From Rhodothermales bacterium (GTDB lineage Bacteria; Bacteroidota; Rhodothermia; Rhodothermales; JABDKH01), in the NCBI GenBank assembly GCA_028284545.1, contig JANQRN010000239.1, forward strand, positions 1-40,113: 40,113 nt of DNA, read 5' to 3'. Of this stretch, positions 25,968 through 34,567 are shown in pieces. Position 1 is the first letter of the stretch. The number at the start of each line of letters is the position of its first letter. A program made the position numbers and the translations under genes. The notes beneath the pieces were generated by a model, which searched no databases, had not been told where the DNA came from, and saw only the letters and a program-made list of their open reading frames with translations.

Positions 25968-26792
25968 ATGTTAGACGTCGTCTCGGTCGAGATCGACTGC
26001 CCGGAAAACCGCCACGATATTCTCGTCGCCGAGCTGGCGCCGCTCGGATTCCACGCTTTTGTCAGGGAACGGGACGCGACGCTCGGGTGGATAGACGCGT
26101 CGCTTTGGGAGCGCGGTCTGGAGGAGTCAACCCGCGCCGTCTGTACCAATGTCGGTGCGGACTTTGGCGCGGCCACCCGTGTCGCCGCACAGAATTGGAA
26201 TGCCAGGTGGGAAGCGACGGTTCGTCCGATTCGCGTCCCGCCTTTCCTCGTGAGGCCTTCCTGGGCGGAGAAAGACGACGCGCTCCACGACATTCTCATC
26301 GACCCAAAGATGAGTTTTGGCACCGGTCACCACGAGACCACCCGGCTGATGCTTGGGTATATCTCGGAATACGTTGGCGGCGGGACGCATGTTCTGGACC
26401 TTGGTACCGGTACCGGGGTCCTGGCCATCGCGGCTGCGCGAGTGGGCGCTTCAGAGGTTCGTGCCGTCGACAATGATCCGTGGTCGGTTGCGAACGCGCT
26501 CGAGAATATTGCGGCCAACGAGGTGGACGGCGTTGTCGTGGTGGAGGAAGGAACGCTGGCGTCGGTATCGGGCACGTTCGATGTCATTCTGGCCAACATC
26601 AATACGGGTGTCCTGCTCGCAATCATCCCCGAGTTGTCGGCGCGGCTCAGGAGTCGCGGCATCATTGTGATGTCTGGCATGCTCGAGCGTGATGTGCCAT
26701 CGATAGCAGCATCACTCGAGTCCCACGGCTTCGTGGTAGCGCGCCGGGCAGGTGAGGGCGAGTGGTGGTCGGTGGCCGCCCGGCTGGGCTAG
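25968..26792 (+). CDS. prmA: Ribosomal protein L11 methyltransferase
   Basis: PrmA trimethylates lysines and the N-terminus of ribosomal protein L11 using SAM. The 274-residue product has an N-terminal substrate-recognition domain and linker (about 1-120) with NWNARWEATVRPIRV, then the conserved FGTGHHETTRLML, SAM motif DLGTGTGVLAIAAARVGA, acidic motif AVDNDPWSVANALEN, and the catalytic-site-like LANINTGVL. Length is slightly below E. coli PrmA (293) but complete. Its ATG comes directly after the TAG of the repeat protein, with no spacer. Confidence 0.93.
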   Translation: MLDVVSVEIDCPENRHDILVAELAPLGFHAFVRERDATLGWIDASLWERGLEESTRAVCTNVGADFGAATRVAAQNWNARWEATVRPIRVPPFLVRPSWAEKDDALHDILIDPKMSFGTGHHETTRLMLGYISEYVGGGTHVLDLGTGTGVLAIAAARVGASEVRAVDNDPWSVANALENIAANEVDGVVVVEEGTLASVSGTFDVILANINTGVLLAIIPELSARLRSRGIIVMSGMLERDVPSIAASLESHGFVVARRAGEGEWWSVAARLG

Positions 26793-26819
26793 GCAAGCCC
26801 GCTGGAACAATCAGTTCCA
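26786..26819. other. Two small tandem hairpins between prmA and mrp
   Basis: GGGCT (26786-26790) pairs with AGCCC (26796-26800) around AGGCA, and TGGAAC (26803-26808) pairs with GTTCCA (26814-26819) around AATCA. The first includes the prmA stop codon. Neither has a T-run, so termination is not supported. They may attenuate transcription or protect mRNA ends. Confidence 0.4.
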
Positions 26820-26849
26820 CCCTCCGTCCTAGCCGCCCCAGGATGCAGA

Positions 26850-27971
26850 GTGACACACCGGCCAAGTATGACAGCGGAAGAAACGCTAGACGCGCTGCGC
26901 AGCGTTGTCGAGCCCGACTCGGGCAAAGACATCGTCAGACAGAAGCTGATCCGTGACCTGTCGGTCGACGACGGCCGAATCAGTTTCCGGATCGAACTGC
27001 GTGATCCACTGTCCGCTTTTGCCAGCCAGGTGGAAGGCCTGGCCACCACCGCCGTCCGCGATCGCTTCCCGAACGCCGAGGTTGCCATCGAAATGGACAA
27101 CGTCATGATTGGCTTTGGCGATGACGTCGCTGTTGAAGGCGACGCCAACGCCGGCGCCGTGCCTTCTGTGCTCAATATCATCGCCGTTGCCTCAGGTAAG
27201 GGCGGTGTTGGCAAGAGTACCGTGGCGGTGAACCTTGCGTGCTCCCTCTCCGAGCTTGGTTACGATGTCGGACTCATGGACGCGGATATCTACGGGCCGT
27301 CTATCCCGACGATGTTTGGCATCGAGGACGAGAAGCCCCGGGTCAACGAAAACCGAAAGCTTGTGCCGATCGAACGATTCGGCATCAAGCTGCTGTCTAT
27401 GGGCTTCATGGTGGAGCCAGAGAAAGCCGTCATCTGGCGTGGCCCAATGGTATCGAGTGCGATTCGCCAGTTCTTCGCTGATACGGAGTGGGGTGATCTG
27501 GACTACCTCGTGATGGACTTGCCCCCGGGGACAGGAGACATTCAACTCACGATTGTACAAACGATCGGGCTGACCGGCGCCGTGGTCGTTTCGACACCGC
27601 AGCAGGTTGCGCTCGCAGACGCACGCAAAGCCGTTGCGATGTTCGAACAGGTGGACGTTCCTGTTCTTGGCCTGGTGGAGAACATGGCGTACTTCGTTCC
27701 ACCCGACCTGCCCGACCGGCGCTATGCCATCTTTGGAGAGGGCGGCGCCCGTCGCCTGGCCGAGGAGCTGGAGGTGCCGCTGCTGGGCGAGATTCCGATT
27801 GAGCAGGGGCTGCGCGAGGATTGTGACGCCGGTACACCACATGTCCTGGTGCACAGGGAGGGGCCGACGGCGCAAGTGTTCGAGGTCCTGGCGCGCGAGA
27901 CGGTCCAGCGCGTCGACCTGCGCAACGCCGGGTTGGAGCCGTCTCGGCGGATCGAGATTCTGCACAAGTGA
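26850..27971 (+). CDS. Mrp/ApbC-family iron-sulfur cluster carrier ATPase
   Basis: This P-loop ATPase family carries and delivers iron-sulfur clusters. The 373-residue product has an N-terminal MIP18/DUF59-like domain (about 1-95), the deviant Walker A SGKGGVGKST (115-124), DADIYGPSIPTMFG, the Walker B-like VMDLPPGTGD, and VENMAYF. The CxxC that usually follows VENMAYF and binds the cluster is missing (sequence FVPPDLPDRRY). This seems common in Bacteroidota Mrp proteins, so it is likely a lineage trait, but it changes how the cluster would be held. The start is GTG 26850 (AGGA upstream) or ATG 26868. A Nfu-type protein follows. Confidence 0.93.
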   Translation: MTHRPSMTAEETLDALRSVVEPDSGKDIVRQKLIRDLSVDDGRISFRIELRDPLSAFASQVEGLATTAVRDRFPNAEVAIEMDNVMIGFGDDVAVEGDANAGAVPSVLNIIAVASGKGGVGKSTVAVNLACSLSELGYDVGLMDADIYGPSIPTMFGIEDEKPRVNENRKLVPIERFGIKLLSMGFMVEPEKAVIWRGPMVSSAIRQFFADTEWGDLDYLVMDLPPGTGDIQLTIVQTIGLTGAVVVSTPQQVALADARKAVAMFEQVDVPVLGLVENMAYFVPPDLPDRRYAIFGEGGARRLAEELEVPLLGEIPIEQGLREDCDAGTPHVLVHREGPTAQVFEVLARETVQRVDLRNAGLEPSRRIEILHK

Positions 27972-28025
27972 GAAGGAAGAAGGTGGACGGTGAGGAGGAG
28001 GGTGAGAGGGTGGGAAGGAGAAGGG
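27970..28025 (+). repeat. Degenerate purine-rich G-tract segment between mrp and the Nfu gene
   Basis: The plus strand from about 27970 to 28025 is almost purely A and G, with repeated GGTGAGG, GGGTGAG and GGGTGGG elements that look like decayed relatives of the TTGAGGG heptamer. It fills most of the 90 bases before the Nfu start codon. The relation to the clean arrays is by resemblance only. Confidence 0.45.
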
Positions 28026-28061
28026 CGCGGCACTTTTGGGGAAACCGGTCGTTCCACCCCG

Positions 28062-28331
28062 ATGAGCACGAATCTACCGGATTACGACGCGCTGCTACCG
28101 TCTATCGAGGCGGCGCTGGATACCATCCGTCCCTACCTCATGCAGGACGGCGGCGCGGTGCGTGTCAGGCGGGTGACGTCCGACATGGTCGTTGAGCTGG
28201 AGCTCCTCGGTGCTTGCGGCACATGTCCGATGAGCAGCATGACCCTCCGCGCGGGCATCGAGCAGACGCTCAAGCGTGCGGTCCCACAGATATCTCGGGT
28301 CGAGGCGATAAGCGCGGAAGGCGTCGCGTAA
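28062..28331 (+). CDS. Nfu-type iron-sulfur scaffold protein (NifU C-terminal domain)
   Basis: NifU C-terminal-domain proteins bind a [4Fe-4S] cluster between two subunits and pass it to target enzymes. The 89-residue product is a single such domain with the signature ALDTIRPYLMQDGGAVRV and the cluster cysteines CGTC at residues 52 and 55, followed by PMSSMTLRAGIEQTLK. ATG 28062 matches the family; the longer upstream frame is translated purine repeat and is not used. It lies downstream of the Mrp ATPase, a sensible functional pairing. Its last 62 bases overlap the end of the convergent pabBC gene. Confidence 0.92.
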   Translation: MSTNLPDYDALLPSIEAALDTIRPYLMQDGGAVRVRRVTSDMVVELELLGACGTCPMSSMTLRAGIEQTLKRAVPQISRVEAISAEGVA

Positions 28332-30147
28332 CCACGCCGCGGCGCAACCCACGCAGAGCGCTGAAGACGTAGATCTCGTCCGCTTGCAGTAGTTCGAATA
28401 ACGTCACCGCTCCCTCGACGATGTCGCCGCGCCGCAAAAGGTGTGACCTCAGGACGCCGGCGAGGAGCCCTGATTCGGTCGGTGGCGTAACCAGGTGGCC
28501 GCTCGGGTTGCGGATCGCAATATTCGCTTTGCATGTTTCGGTGACGAATCCGTCTGGCGTATGCAGGACCACGTCGTCGACGTCACGCGCCTCCTGAAAG
28601 GGTTCCGCGGCCTGCTCGTAGGCGGTGCGCAGCGTGGTCTTGTGGTAGAGAAACGGGTCGTGAGGATTCACCGGTTCGAGTGCGATTGCCAGCTGGACGG
28701 CGTCACCGCTTTGGGGCGCCATTGGCGTGGCCTGTAGCTCAGTCGATCCGGATTTGTCGACCAGCAGTCGGAGGCGTGTTGTCTCAAATGACGAGAATGC
28801 GACAAGCTGCCTCCTGATGGCGTCTTCGTCTATGCTGGAGCCGAAGTAGGCCGCGCTCTCGGTGAGTCGGTCCAAGTGCTCATCAAGGAAAACGACGCCG
28901 CTGTTCGGCTCGAACCGCATCGTCTCCAGAAGCGAGAAGTCCGCGGGTTGCGTGAGAAGGACTGCTGCTTTGGTTCGGCACTCTTCGTACTCCGCGCTTG
29001 CATCTGAGTCCCACACGATTCCGCCCCCGACGTCGTATCGCGCGATCCACGGCGTCGCCGCGTCAGCGGCGTGGGCACCTGTCGCGGCTCTGCTGAGCTG
29101 CACTGTACGTATTGCCACGCTGAACTGGCTGTTGCGATGAGGAGCGAGGAATCCGATGCCCCCGGTGTACACACCCCGGGGACCCGATTCCAGTTCTGCG
29201 ATCAGATCCATCGTCCGAACCTTCGGCGCCCCCGTGATGGATGCGCACGGGAACAGCGCGGCAAGCACCGCCGACCAGGCGGCGCTCGTCTTGCCGGTGA
29301 CCGTCGACGTCATCTGCAGGACTGTCGGGTACTGCTCGACCTCGAACAGGCGCGGTACGTTGACGCTGCCCGGTTCGGCGACGCGACCCATATCATTCCG
29401 GATCATGTCGACGATCATCACGTTTTCGGCGCAGTCCTTCTCTGAGGCGCGCAGCTCGTCAGCGAGCGTCTGTGTGTGTGCCCGCGTGACTCCCCGACGT
29501 CGCGTGCCCTTCATGGGTCGGCACGTGAGGGTGTCGCCATCGAGTCGGAAGAATAGTTCGGGTGATACGGAGACTATCGCGTGATCCACGGTCTCGACGA
29601 GTGCCGCATAACCGCCAGGTTGGGATCTGAGAAGTTGGAGCAGCAGACGTTCAGGGTCGCCGGTGAAATCTGCCTCGAGCGGGAAGGTGAAGTTGACTTG
29701 ATACGTGTCGCCCGCCCGGATGTACTTCTTGATGTCACCTATTGCGCGTCGGTAGGCGTCGCTGGATACCAGCGGCCGCCAAAGTCCGAGGTCACATGCG
29801 CCTGCGCCGAGAGGGGGCGCCGGCGCAACGTGCGGCGCGTTGTAGAGGCCGAACCACACCAGTGGCGTGTCTTCGGCGGGCGGATTCGTCTGCATTGCAG
29901 CGTCAAACGCCGGCGCGGCCTCGTAGGCAATGTAGCCGGCGGCCCAGAGGCCATCAGGTCCCGCAACGGCCCTTTCCACACGCTCGACCACGTCGACAAC
30001 TTCGTCGATCGCGAAAGCCGCCGCGATCTCGAGCGGCTGCGAAAACCGCAGCCAGCGCTCGCGCACGGGATCATGTAGCAACACGCGATTCAATCTGCGC
30101 CGGCTCTTGGAAAGGGGTATCTTCGGACCCCAAATGTACGCAAGCAT
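28270..30147 (-). CDS. pabBC: Fused aminodeoxychorismate synthase component I / 4-amino-4-deoxychorismate lyase
   Basis: The protein joins two steps of 4-aminobenzoate (folate) synthesis. The N-terminal chorismate-binding PabB domain (about 1-375) has KKYIRAGDTYQVNFTF, SPELFFR, CRPMKGTRRRG (with the PabB-type lysine), RNDMGRVAEPGSV, FPCASITGAPKVRTM and YTGGIGFLAP. The C-terminal PabC domain (about 390-610) is a fold-IV PLP enzyme with FLYHKTTLRTAYEQA (PLP lysine) and a terminal SALRGLRRG. Such fusions are common in Bacteroidota. No glutaminase partner (pabA) is nearby. The start is ATG 30147 or GTG 30084; the latter begins VLLHDP like many PabB proteins. The last ~20 codons overlap the convergent Nfu gene. 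Confidence 0.92.
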   Translation of the reverse strand: MLAYIWGPKIPLSKSRRRLNRVLLHDPVRERWLRFSQPLEIAAAFAIDEVVDVVERVERAVAGPDGLWAAGYIAYEAAPAFDAAMQTNPPAEDTPLVWFGLYNAPHVAPAPPLGAGACDLGLWRPLVSSDAYRRAIGDIKKYIRAGDTYQVNFTFPLEADFTGDPERLLLQLLRSQPGGYAALVETVDHAIVSVSPELFFRLDGDTLTCRPMKGTRRRGVTRAHTQTLADELRASEKDCAENVMIVDMIRNDMGRVAEPGSVNVPRLFEVEQYPTVLQMTSTVTGKTSAAWSAVLAALFPCASITGAPKVRTMDLIAELESGPRGVYTGGIGFLAPHRNSQFSVAIRTVQLSRAATGAHAADAATPWIARYDVGGGIVWDSDASAEYEECRTKAAVLLTQPADFSLLETMRFEPNSGVVFLDEHLDRLTESAAYFGSSIDEDAIRRQLVAFSSFETTRLRLLVDKSGSTELQATPMAPQSGDAVQLAIALEPVNPHDPFLYHKTTLRTAYEQAAEPFQEARDVDDVVLHTPDGFVTETCKANIAIRNPSGHLVTPPTESGLLAGVLRSHLLRRGDIVEGAVTLFELLQADEIYVFSALRGLRRGVVTRRLPRLSPRPEISVGPHA

Positions 30148-30167
30148 CCGCCATTATTGATCGCGTC

Positions 30168-30938
30168 ATGCCGACACTGGTAACCTGGAACGTCAACTCT
30201 ATCAAGGCTCGGCACGAGCGGTTCATGGCTTGGTTGGAGTCTCGCTCCCCGGACGTTGTCTGCCTGCAGGAGTTGAAGGTCGTCGACGAAGTGTTCCCTC
30301 GTGACGAAGTTGAATCGGCAGGGTACAACGTGGCCGTATTTGGCCAGAAGACGTGGAACGGCGTCGCGATTCTCAGCCGCGATGAGATCTCTGACGTCGT
30401 GTGCGGAATGGACGATGGCGTTGACGATCCACAGTCACGCGTCATTGCCGCGACCACGTTCGGAATGAGCGTCGTTGGCGTGTATGTGCCGAACGGGAAG
30501 TCTGTTGGGTCTGACAAATGGGAGTACAAGATGGAGTGGATGCGCCGATTTCGAGCTATGCTCGATCGGCGCTACAGCGCCGACGACGAGCTCGTGGTGT
30601 GCGGCGATATCAACATTGCCCCCGCCGATGAGGATGCGGCCAGGCCTGAGAAGTGGGCGCCCTCAGTGCTCTGTGACCCGGACGGCCGTGCCGCGCTGGA
30701 CAAGATATTGGAGTTCGGGCTCGCAGACGTGGTGAGGATGCACAACGATGCCCCTGGTCCCTTTACGTGGTGGGACTATCGGATGCTCGCCTTCCCGAAG
30801 GGCGACGGACTTCGAATCGATCACATCTTTGCGACCGAGACGCTCGCAGCCCGCTCTACCGGTGCGTGGGTCGATCGCGAAGAGCGCAAAGGGAAGAAGC
30901 CTTCTGACCACGCTCCCGTCTTCGCGGAGTTCGAGTAA
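30168..30938 (+). CDS. xth: Exodeoxyribonuclease III (AP endonuclease)
   Basis: Exonuclease III repairs abasic sites and trims 3' ends of DNA. The 256-residue product has the family motifs in order: TWNVNSIKAR (metal-binding Asn), CLQELKV (catalytic Glu), GVAILSR, VYVPNGKSVGSDKW, CGDINIAP (Asp and Asn), FTWWDYRMLAFPKGDGLRIDHI, and SDHAPVFAEF (catalytic Asp-His). Length matches XthA. The ATG at 30168 gives the standard MPTLVTWNVNS start; the frame is open further upstream, but that part lies in the pabBC antisense. It is divergent from pabBC with 20 bases between starts. Confidence 0.95.
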   Translation: MPTLVTWNVNSIKARHERFMAWLESRSPDVVCLQELKVVDEVFPRDEVESAGYNVAVFGQKTWNGVAILSRDEISDVVCGMDDGVDDPQSRVIAATTFGMSVVGVYVPNGKSVGSDKWEYKMEWMRRFRAMLDRRYSADDELVVCGDINIAPADEDAARPEKWAPSVLCDPDGRAALDKILEFGLADVVRMHNDAPGPFTWWDYRMLAFPKGDGLRIDHIFATETLAARSTGAWVDREERKGKKPSDHAPVFAEFE

Positions 30939-30971
30939 CCCCCTGGTGGTGCCCTGGCGCCAGACTTGTGT

Positions 30972-32210
30972 TTACCCGCGCGCCTGCGCTCGGGCCAGGG
31001 CGGTTATCGCGAGGTACGCCATGAACCCCGCACCCGTTTGCAGGGCGTCTTCGTCGATCGTGAAGGTCGGCGTGTGCACCGCAGAAGTGTATCCGCGCGT
31101 CTCGTTGCCGACGCCGAGCATGAAGAAAGCGCCGGGAAGCTCCTCGAGATAGCATGCAAAGTCCTCGGCCGCATACCACTGCTCGATATCTTGGACCCTA
31201 TTGGGACCGTTGTACGCCATGGCCGTCTCCCGAACAAGCTCGGCCGAGTCAGGGTCGTTGACCAGCGGCGGATACCCAACCTTGATATGTACGTGTGACT
31301 CTGCGCCCGCCCCGGAGGCCACGTGCGAGACGACACGGTGGATTTCGTCGTGCGCCTGCTTGCGCCATCGGTTGTTCATCGTGCGCAGCGTGCCCTCCAT
31401 CACGACCTCGCCCGGAATCACGTTCGTGGCGCCATCGGCGATCAGCCGACCAATCGTAAGAATCCCCGGCTCCCCGGGTGGCCGCGACCGTGAGATCACA
31501 GATTGTAGCGCGAGAACTACCTGGGACGCGACCACGACCGGGTCGCAGTTTTGCAGGTGAGGTTCTGCGGCGTGACCGCCATCGCCCTTGATCGTGATGT
31601 AGATCTCGTCTGCAGAAGCCATGAACGGCCCCGGCAACACGCCGAGCATTCCCGCCGGCATGGAAGGGCGCACGTGTTGTCCGAATACACCAATGGGAGG
31701 ACCGGTCGCATTGCCATCCAGCGCGCCCGCCTCGATCATTCCGGGCGCACCGCCGGGAAGCTTCTCTTCACTCGGCTGGAACAGAAGTCGTGCGGTGCCC
31801 GCAAACCGCTGGCGCGAGGAACAGAGTATCCTCGCGGCACCGAGTAGGGCGGCCGTGTGGCCATCGTGGCCGCACGCGTGCATTTTCCCGTCGATCGTCG
31901 ACCGAAAGTCGAACGTGTTCTGCTCCTGAATCGGCAGCGCGTCTATATCGGCTCGAAGAACTACGACCGGGCCGGGTTCCGATCCGTGGATCTCGGCGAT
32001 TATTCCAGTCTTCGCAACTCCGGTGCGGATCTGGTCGACTCCGAGAGCTGACAGCTCAGCGTCAATACGGGCGGCCGTCTGGTGCTCCTCGAACGCCAGT
32101 TCAGGCACGCGATGCAGGTCGCGTCGGATGGAAACGACGTGTGCGTGCCCTTCTTTGGCTTTTGACTTGACCTCCTGGACGAGGTCGATTCCCGTTGCGC
32201 TCGGCGGCAT
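30972..32210 (-). CDS. M20-family amidohydrolase/metallopeptidase
   Basis: The 412-residue product belongs to the M20D group, which removes acyl groups from amino acids or opens related amide bonds using metal ions. Visible are RRDLHRVPELAFEEHQTA, VLRADIDALPIQE (metal-ligand Asp), MHACGHDGHTAALLGAARIL (His ligands), FQPSEEKLPGGAPGMI (catalytic Glu), an inserted dimerisation domain (about 195-315), and EDFACYLEELPGAFFMLG with the final HTPTF histidine. The substrate (N-acyl amino acid, hippurate-like or other) cannot be read from the sequence. Its start overlaps the stop of the DUF58 gene (TGATG), so the two are coupled. Confidence 0.92.
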   Translation of the reverse strand: MPPSATGIDLVQEVKSKAKEGHAHVVSIRRDLHRVPELAFEEHQTAARIDAELSALGVDQIRTGVAKTGIIAEIHGSEPGPVVVLRADIDALPIQEQNTFDFRSTIDGKMHACGHDGHTAALLGAARILCSSRQRFAGTARLLFQPSEEKLPGGAPGMIEAGALDGNATGPPIGVFGQHVRPSMPAGMLGVLPGPFMASADEIYITIKGDGGHAAEPHLQNCDPVVVASQVVLALQSVISRSRPPGEPGILTIGRLIADGATNVIPGEVVMEGTLRTMNNRWRKQAHDEIHRVVSHVASGAGAESHVHIKVGYPPLVNDPDSAELVRETAMAYNGPNRVQDIEQWYAAEDFACYLEELPGAFFMLGVGNETRGYTSAVHTPTFTIDEDALQTGAGFMAYLAITALARAQARG

Positions 32211-33142
32211 CAGGTCAAGGTTCGGCGTTTGTTCAAGTACGCGAGCAGCGCGGCGTCGAAGGGGCTACCGGAGTCGATCTCGACGAAGTCGATGTTGTAC
32301 TCGCGACAGCGAACGCGGAATCGCTCCGAGAAAGCCCTGACGGCGTCCCGATAGTTCTCGCGAAGCTGGGCCGGGTGGAGCGTGACTTCCTGACCGGTTT
32401 CCATATCGCGAAAGACCGACGGTACATCCGGAAACGAGAACTGACGTTCGGTCTTCGAGTCCAGCACGTGGAAAACCAGTACCTCGTGGCCGCGATAGCG
32501 AAGGTGACGCAGGGACTTCAGCAGGTCGTCGTGCTGCGATACATTTTCGAACAGGTCGGTGATGATCATCACTAGCGAACGACGTGCGATGCGATCCGCC
32601 ACCGAATCTAGCGCAGTCGCTGCACCCGTTTGCCGCGGCGTTCCGGGCTGGCCGGTGAGGTCCTCCAGCTTGAGTAAGAGCTGACGAAGGAAACTGTTGG
32701 TGCTCTTAGGGGGCATGATCGTGTGCACCGTGTCGTCGAACGCGATGAGCCCGGTTGCGTCGCGCTGCTTGACCATCAGGTAGTGGAGTGCGGCCGCGAG
32801 GTAGGCCCCATACTCAAACTTCGTGACCGGTGCCTGCCCCCGGTAACGCATCGAGTCAGACGTGTCCAGGACGATGTAGCTTCGGAGGTTTGTCTCCTCT
32901 TCGTACTGCTTGACGTAGTGGCGATCTGTCTTGGCGTAGGCTTTCCAGTCTACGTGGCGAAGTTCGTCGCCAGGGTTGTACGGACGATGCTCGGCAAACT
33001 CGACAGAAAAGCCGTGGTACGGACTCTTATGCATGCCTGTGATGAAGCCCTCGACGATCATCCGCGCGCGCATCTCCATGTTGTCGAGCCGCGAGGCGAC
33101 AACCGGGTCGAGATAGCGAAGCGTTGTGGGGTGTTGGCTCAT
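32210..33142 (-). CDS. DUF58 (vWA-like) protein
   Basis: DUF58 proteins have a von Willebrand A-like fold and usually work with MoxR-type AAA+ ATPases in chaperone-like or envelope-stress modules. The 310-residue product has the family core HRPYNPGDELRHVDWKAYAKTDRHYVKQYEEETN (about 52-85) and a MIDAS-like VLDTSDSMR (about 92-100). A second conserved segment is MIITDLFENV. No moxR or other vWA genes are next to it in this window, which is unusual. It has no membrane segment and is probably cytosolic. It is co-directional and overlapping with the M20 gene. Confidence 0.9.
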   Translation of the reverse strand: MSQHPTTLRYLDPVVASRLDNMEMRARMIVEGFITGMHKSPYHGFSVEFAEHRPYNPGDELRHVDWKAYAKTDRHYVKQYEEETNLRSYIVLDTSDSMRYRGQAPVTKFEYGAYLAAALHYLMVKQRDATGLIAFDDTVHTIMPPKSTNSFLRQLLLKLEDLTGQPGTPRQTGAATALDSVADRIARRSLVMIITDLFENVSQHDDLLKSLRHLRYRGHEVLVFHVLDSKTERQFSFPDVPSVFRDMETGQEVTLHPAQLRENYRDAVRAFSERFRVRCREYNIDFVEIDSGSPFDAALLAYLNKRRTLT

Positions 33143-33261
33143 CCGTAGCAGTCCGTTGGTCGGCAGAAGGTCTGTCTACGCCGCGAGAGGCCTTCTGATT
33201 CTCGAACGGATCAATTCAAGCGCCATCCACGCCGAACGCCGGGCGATTCAGAACAGGCGCC

Positions 33262-34452
33262 TCACACCTTGAGGAATATCCGTCGCCTGTACAGCCACAG
33301 TACCGGCAGATAGCAAGATGCTGTGTAGATGAGGGCCCATAGCAGGGAGGCGGTCTTCACAGGCAGCCCAGTGCCGTCGAGAAGCTCCATGAAGTTGCCA
33401 CGTAGGCCGAGCTCCCTCCAAACGGGCAGTTGAACGAGGATGAATGCCATGCTATGGAAGACATACGCGGTAATGGCATTGGTGCCAAAGACTTTGAGTG
33501 GCTTGACGCCGAAGGACCACTCCCGTAGATCGATGAGCCAGTACATCGCACCCAGGATCACGGCACCACAACCAGATGTCAGCAAGACAAAGGAACTCGT
33601 CCAGAGGTTTTTGTTGTACGGAAACGTCGTATTCCAGATTGCGGCGACAGCGACGGCAGCAATACCGGCGACGACGAGGTTGGCCAGCATCTTTCGTAGG
33701 TCCAGGTCGGCAATCAGCAGGTGGCCAACAAGCATTCCGGTAATGCCCGAGGCGATCGCAGGAAGGGTGCTGAGAGCTCCCTCCGGGTCCCACGTGCGCT
33801 GGTACAGCGGCCCGGGCACGACGAGGCGGTCGACAAACGCGGCAAGGTTTGTACCCTGCTCAAGGTTCGCTGCGATGTGCGTGCCACCCGCTGTCAAAAC
33901 AGGGTCCACGGCGAGGAGACCGTCTCGCGACATGATTTCACCCGTCTCGAGCGCTGTCTGGATGACTGCGTCGACCGGCACGGGGATTACCGCAAGCGCG
34001 ATCCAGTAGCCGACCAGGAGCACAGCACCCAGCACAACCTGCCAGCGCCACGACGTATAGAGGAATAGTAACGAACAGCAGAGGAATACGATCGAGATCC
34101 GTTGCAGTACACCGGCAATCCGGACGCTGTCAAAATTGAAGCGCGGCCACAGCGCCAGCCAGATGCCGAGCGCGAAGATCAGGATCGAACGCCTGACGAT
34201 CTTGCGAAGCATCGCTCCGCGCTCGTCGCCGGCAACGATCTTCTTCGAATAGGCAAGCACGATCGACACTCCGACGACAAATAAGAACCAGGGAAAGACG
34301 AAATCCGTGGGGGTGGCGCCGTGCCAGGAGGCATGCAGTAGGGGTGCGTACACGTGGGACCACGAGCCGGGGTCGTTCACGACGATCATGAGTGCGATCG
34401 TCAGGCCCCGGAAGGCGTCGAGCGAGTCCAGCCGTGTCGCGGGCAGGCGCAT
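33262..34452 (-). CDS. DUF5009/HGSNAT-like multi-pass membrane acyltransferase-type protein
   Basis: The 396-residue product starts with RLDSLDAFRGLTIALMIVVNDPGSW, the typical opening of the heparan-alpha-glucosaminide N-acetyltransferase-like/DUF5009 family, and has about ten membrane segments. Conserved parts include HGATPTDFVFPWFLFVVGVSI, ILRRSILIFALG-like helices, GVLQRISIVF, DPEGALSTLPAIASGITGMLVG, and KPLKVFGTNAITAYVFH. In the human homologue the enzyme moves acetyl groups across a membrane onto sugars; in bacteria the substrate is largely unknown. ATG 34452 was chosen because it begins right before the first conserved helix. No other envelope sugar genes surround it. The 119 bases before the DUF58 gene show no gene. 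Confidence 0.88.
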   Translation of the reverse strand: MRLPATRLDSLDAFRGLTIALMIVVNDPGSWSHVYAPLLHASWHGATPTDFVFPWFLFVVGVSIVLAYSKKIVAGDERGAMLRKIVRRSILIFALGIWLALWPRFNFDSVRIAGVLQRISIVFLCCSLLFLYTSWRWQVVLGAVLLVGYWIALAVIPVPVDAVIQTALETGEIMSRDGLLAVDPVLTAGGTHIAANLEQGTNLAAFVDRLVVPGPLYQRTWDPEGALSTLPAIASGITGMLVGHLLIADLDLRKMLANLVVAGIAAVAVAAIWNTTFPYNKNLWTSSFVLLTSGCGAVILGAMYWLIDLREWSFGVKPLKVFGTNAITAYVFHSMAFILVQLPVWRELGLRGNFMELLDGTGLPVKTASLLWALIYTASCYLPVLWLYRRRIFLKV

Positions 34453-34567
34453 GGGCAGATAGCCTTGATGGTCGAGATGTTTCCTTGTGGAAGCGTGAAG
34501 ATAGCCGCCAGCATGCCGCCGATCCCGAGTCCGCCTGACAAACACGGAGAAAACAAAACCCGTAACT

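Noticed and set aside
29742-30167. Upstream extension of the exonuclease III gene
   Set aside because: This part is antisense to pabBC and Arg-rich. The conserved XthA start is ATG 30168.
33165-33196. Hairpin AGAAGG/CCTTCT between the DUF58 and DUF5009-like genes as a terminator
   Set aside because: The stem is short and imperfect and has no T-run on the transcribed strand.
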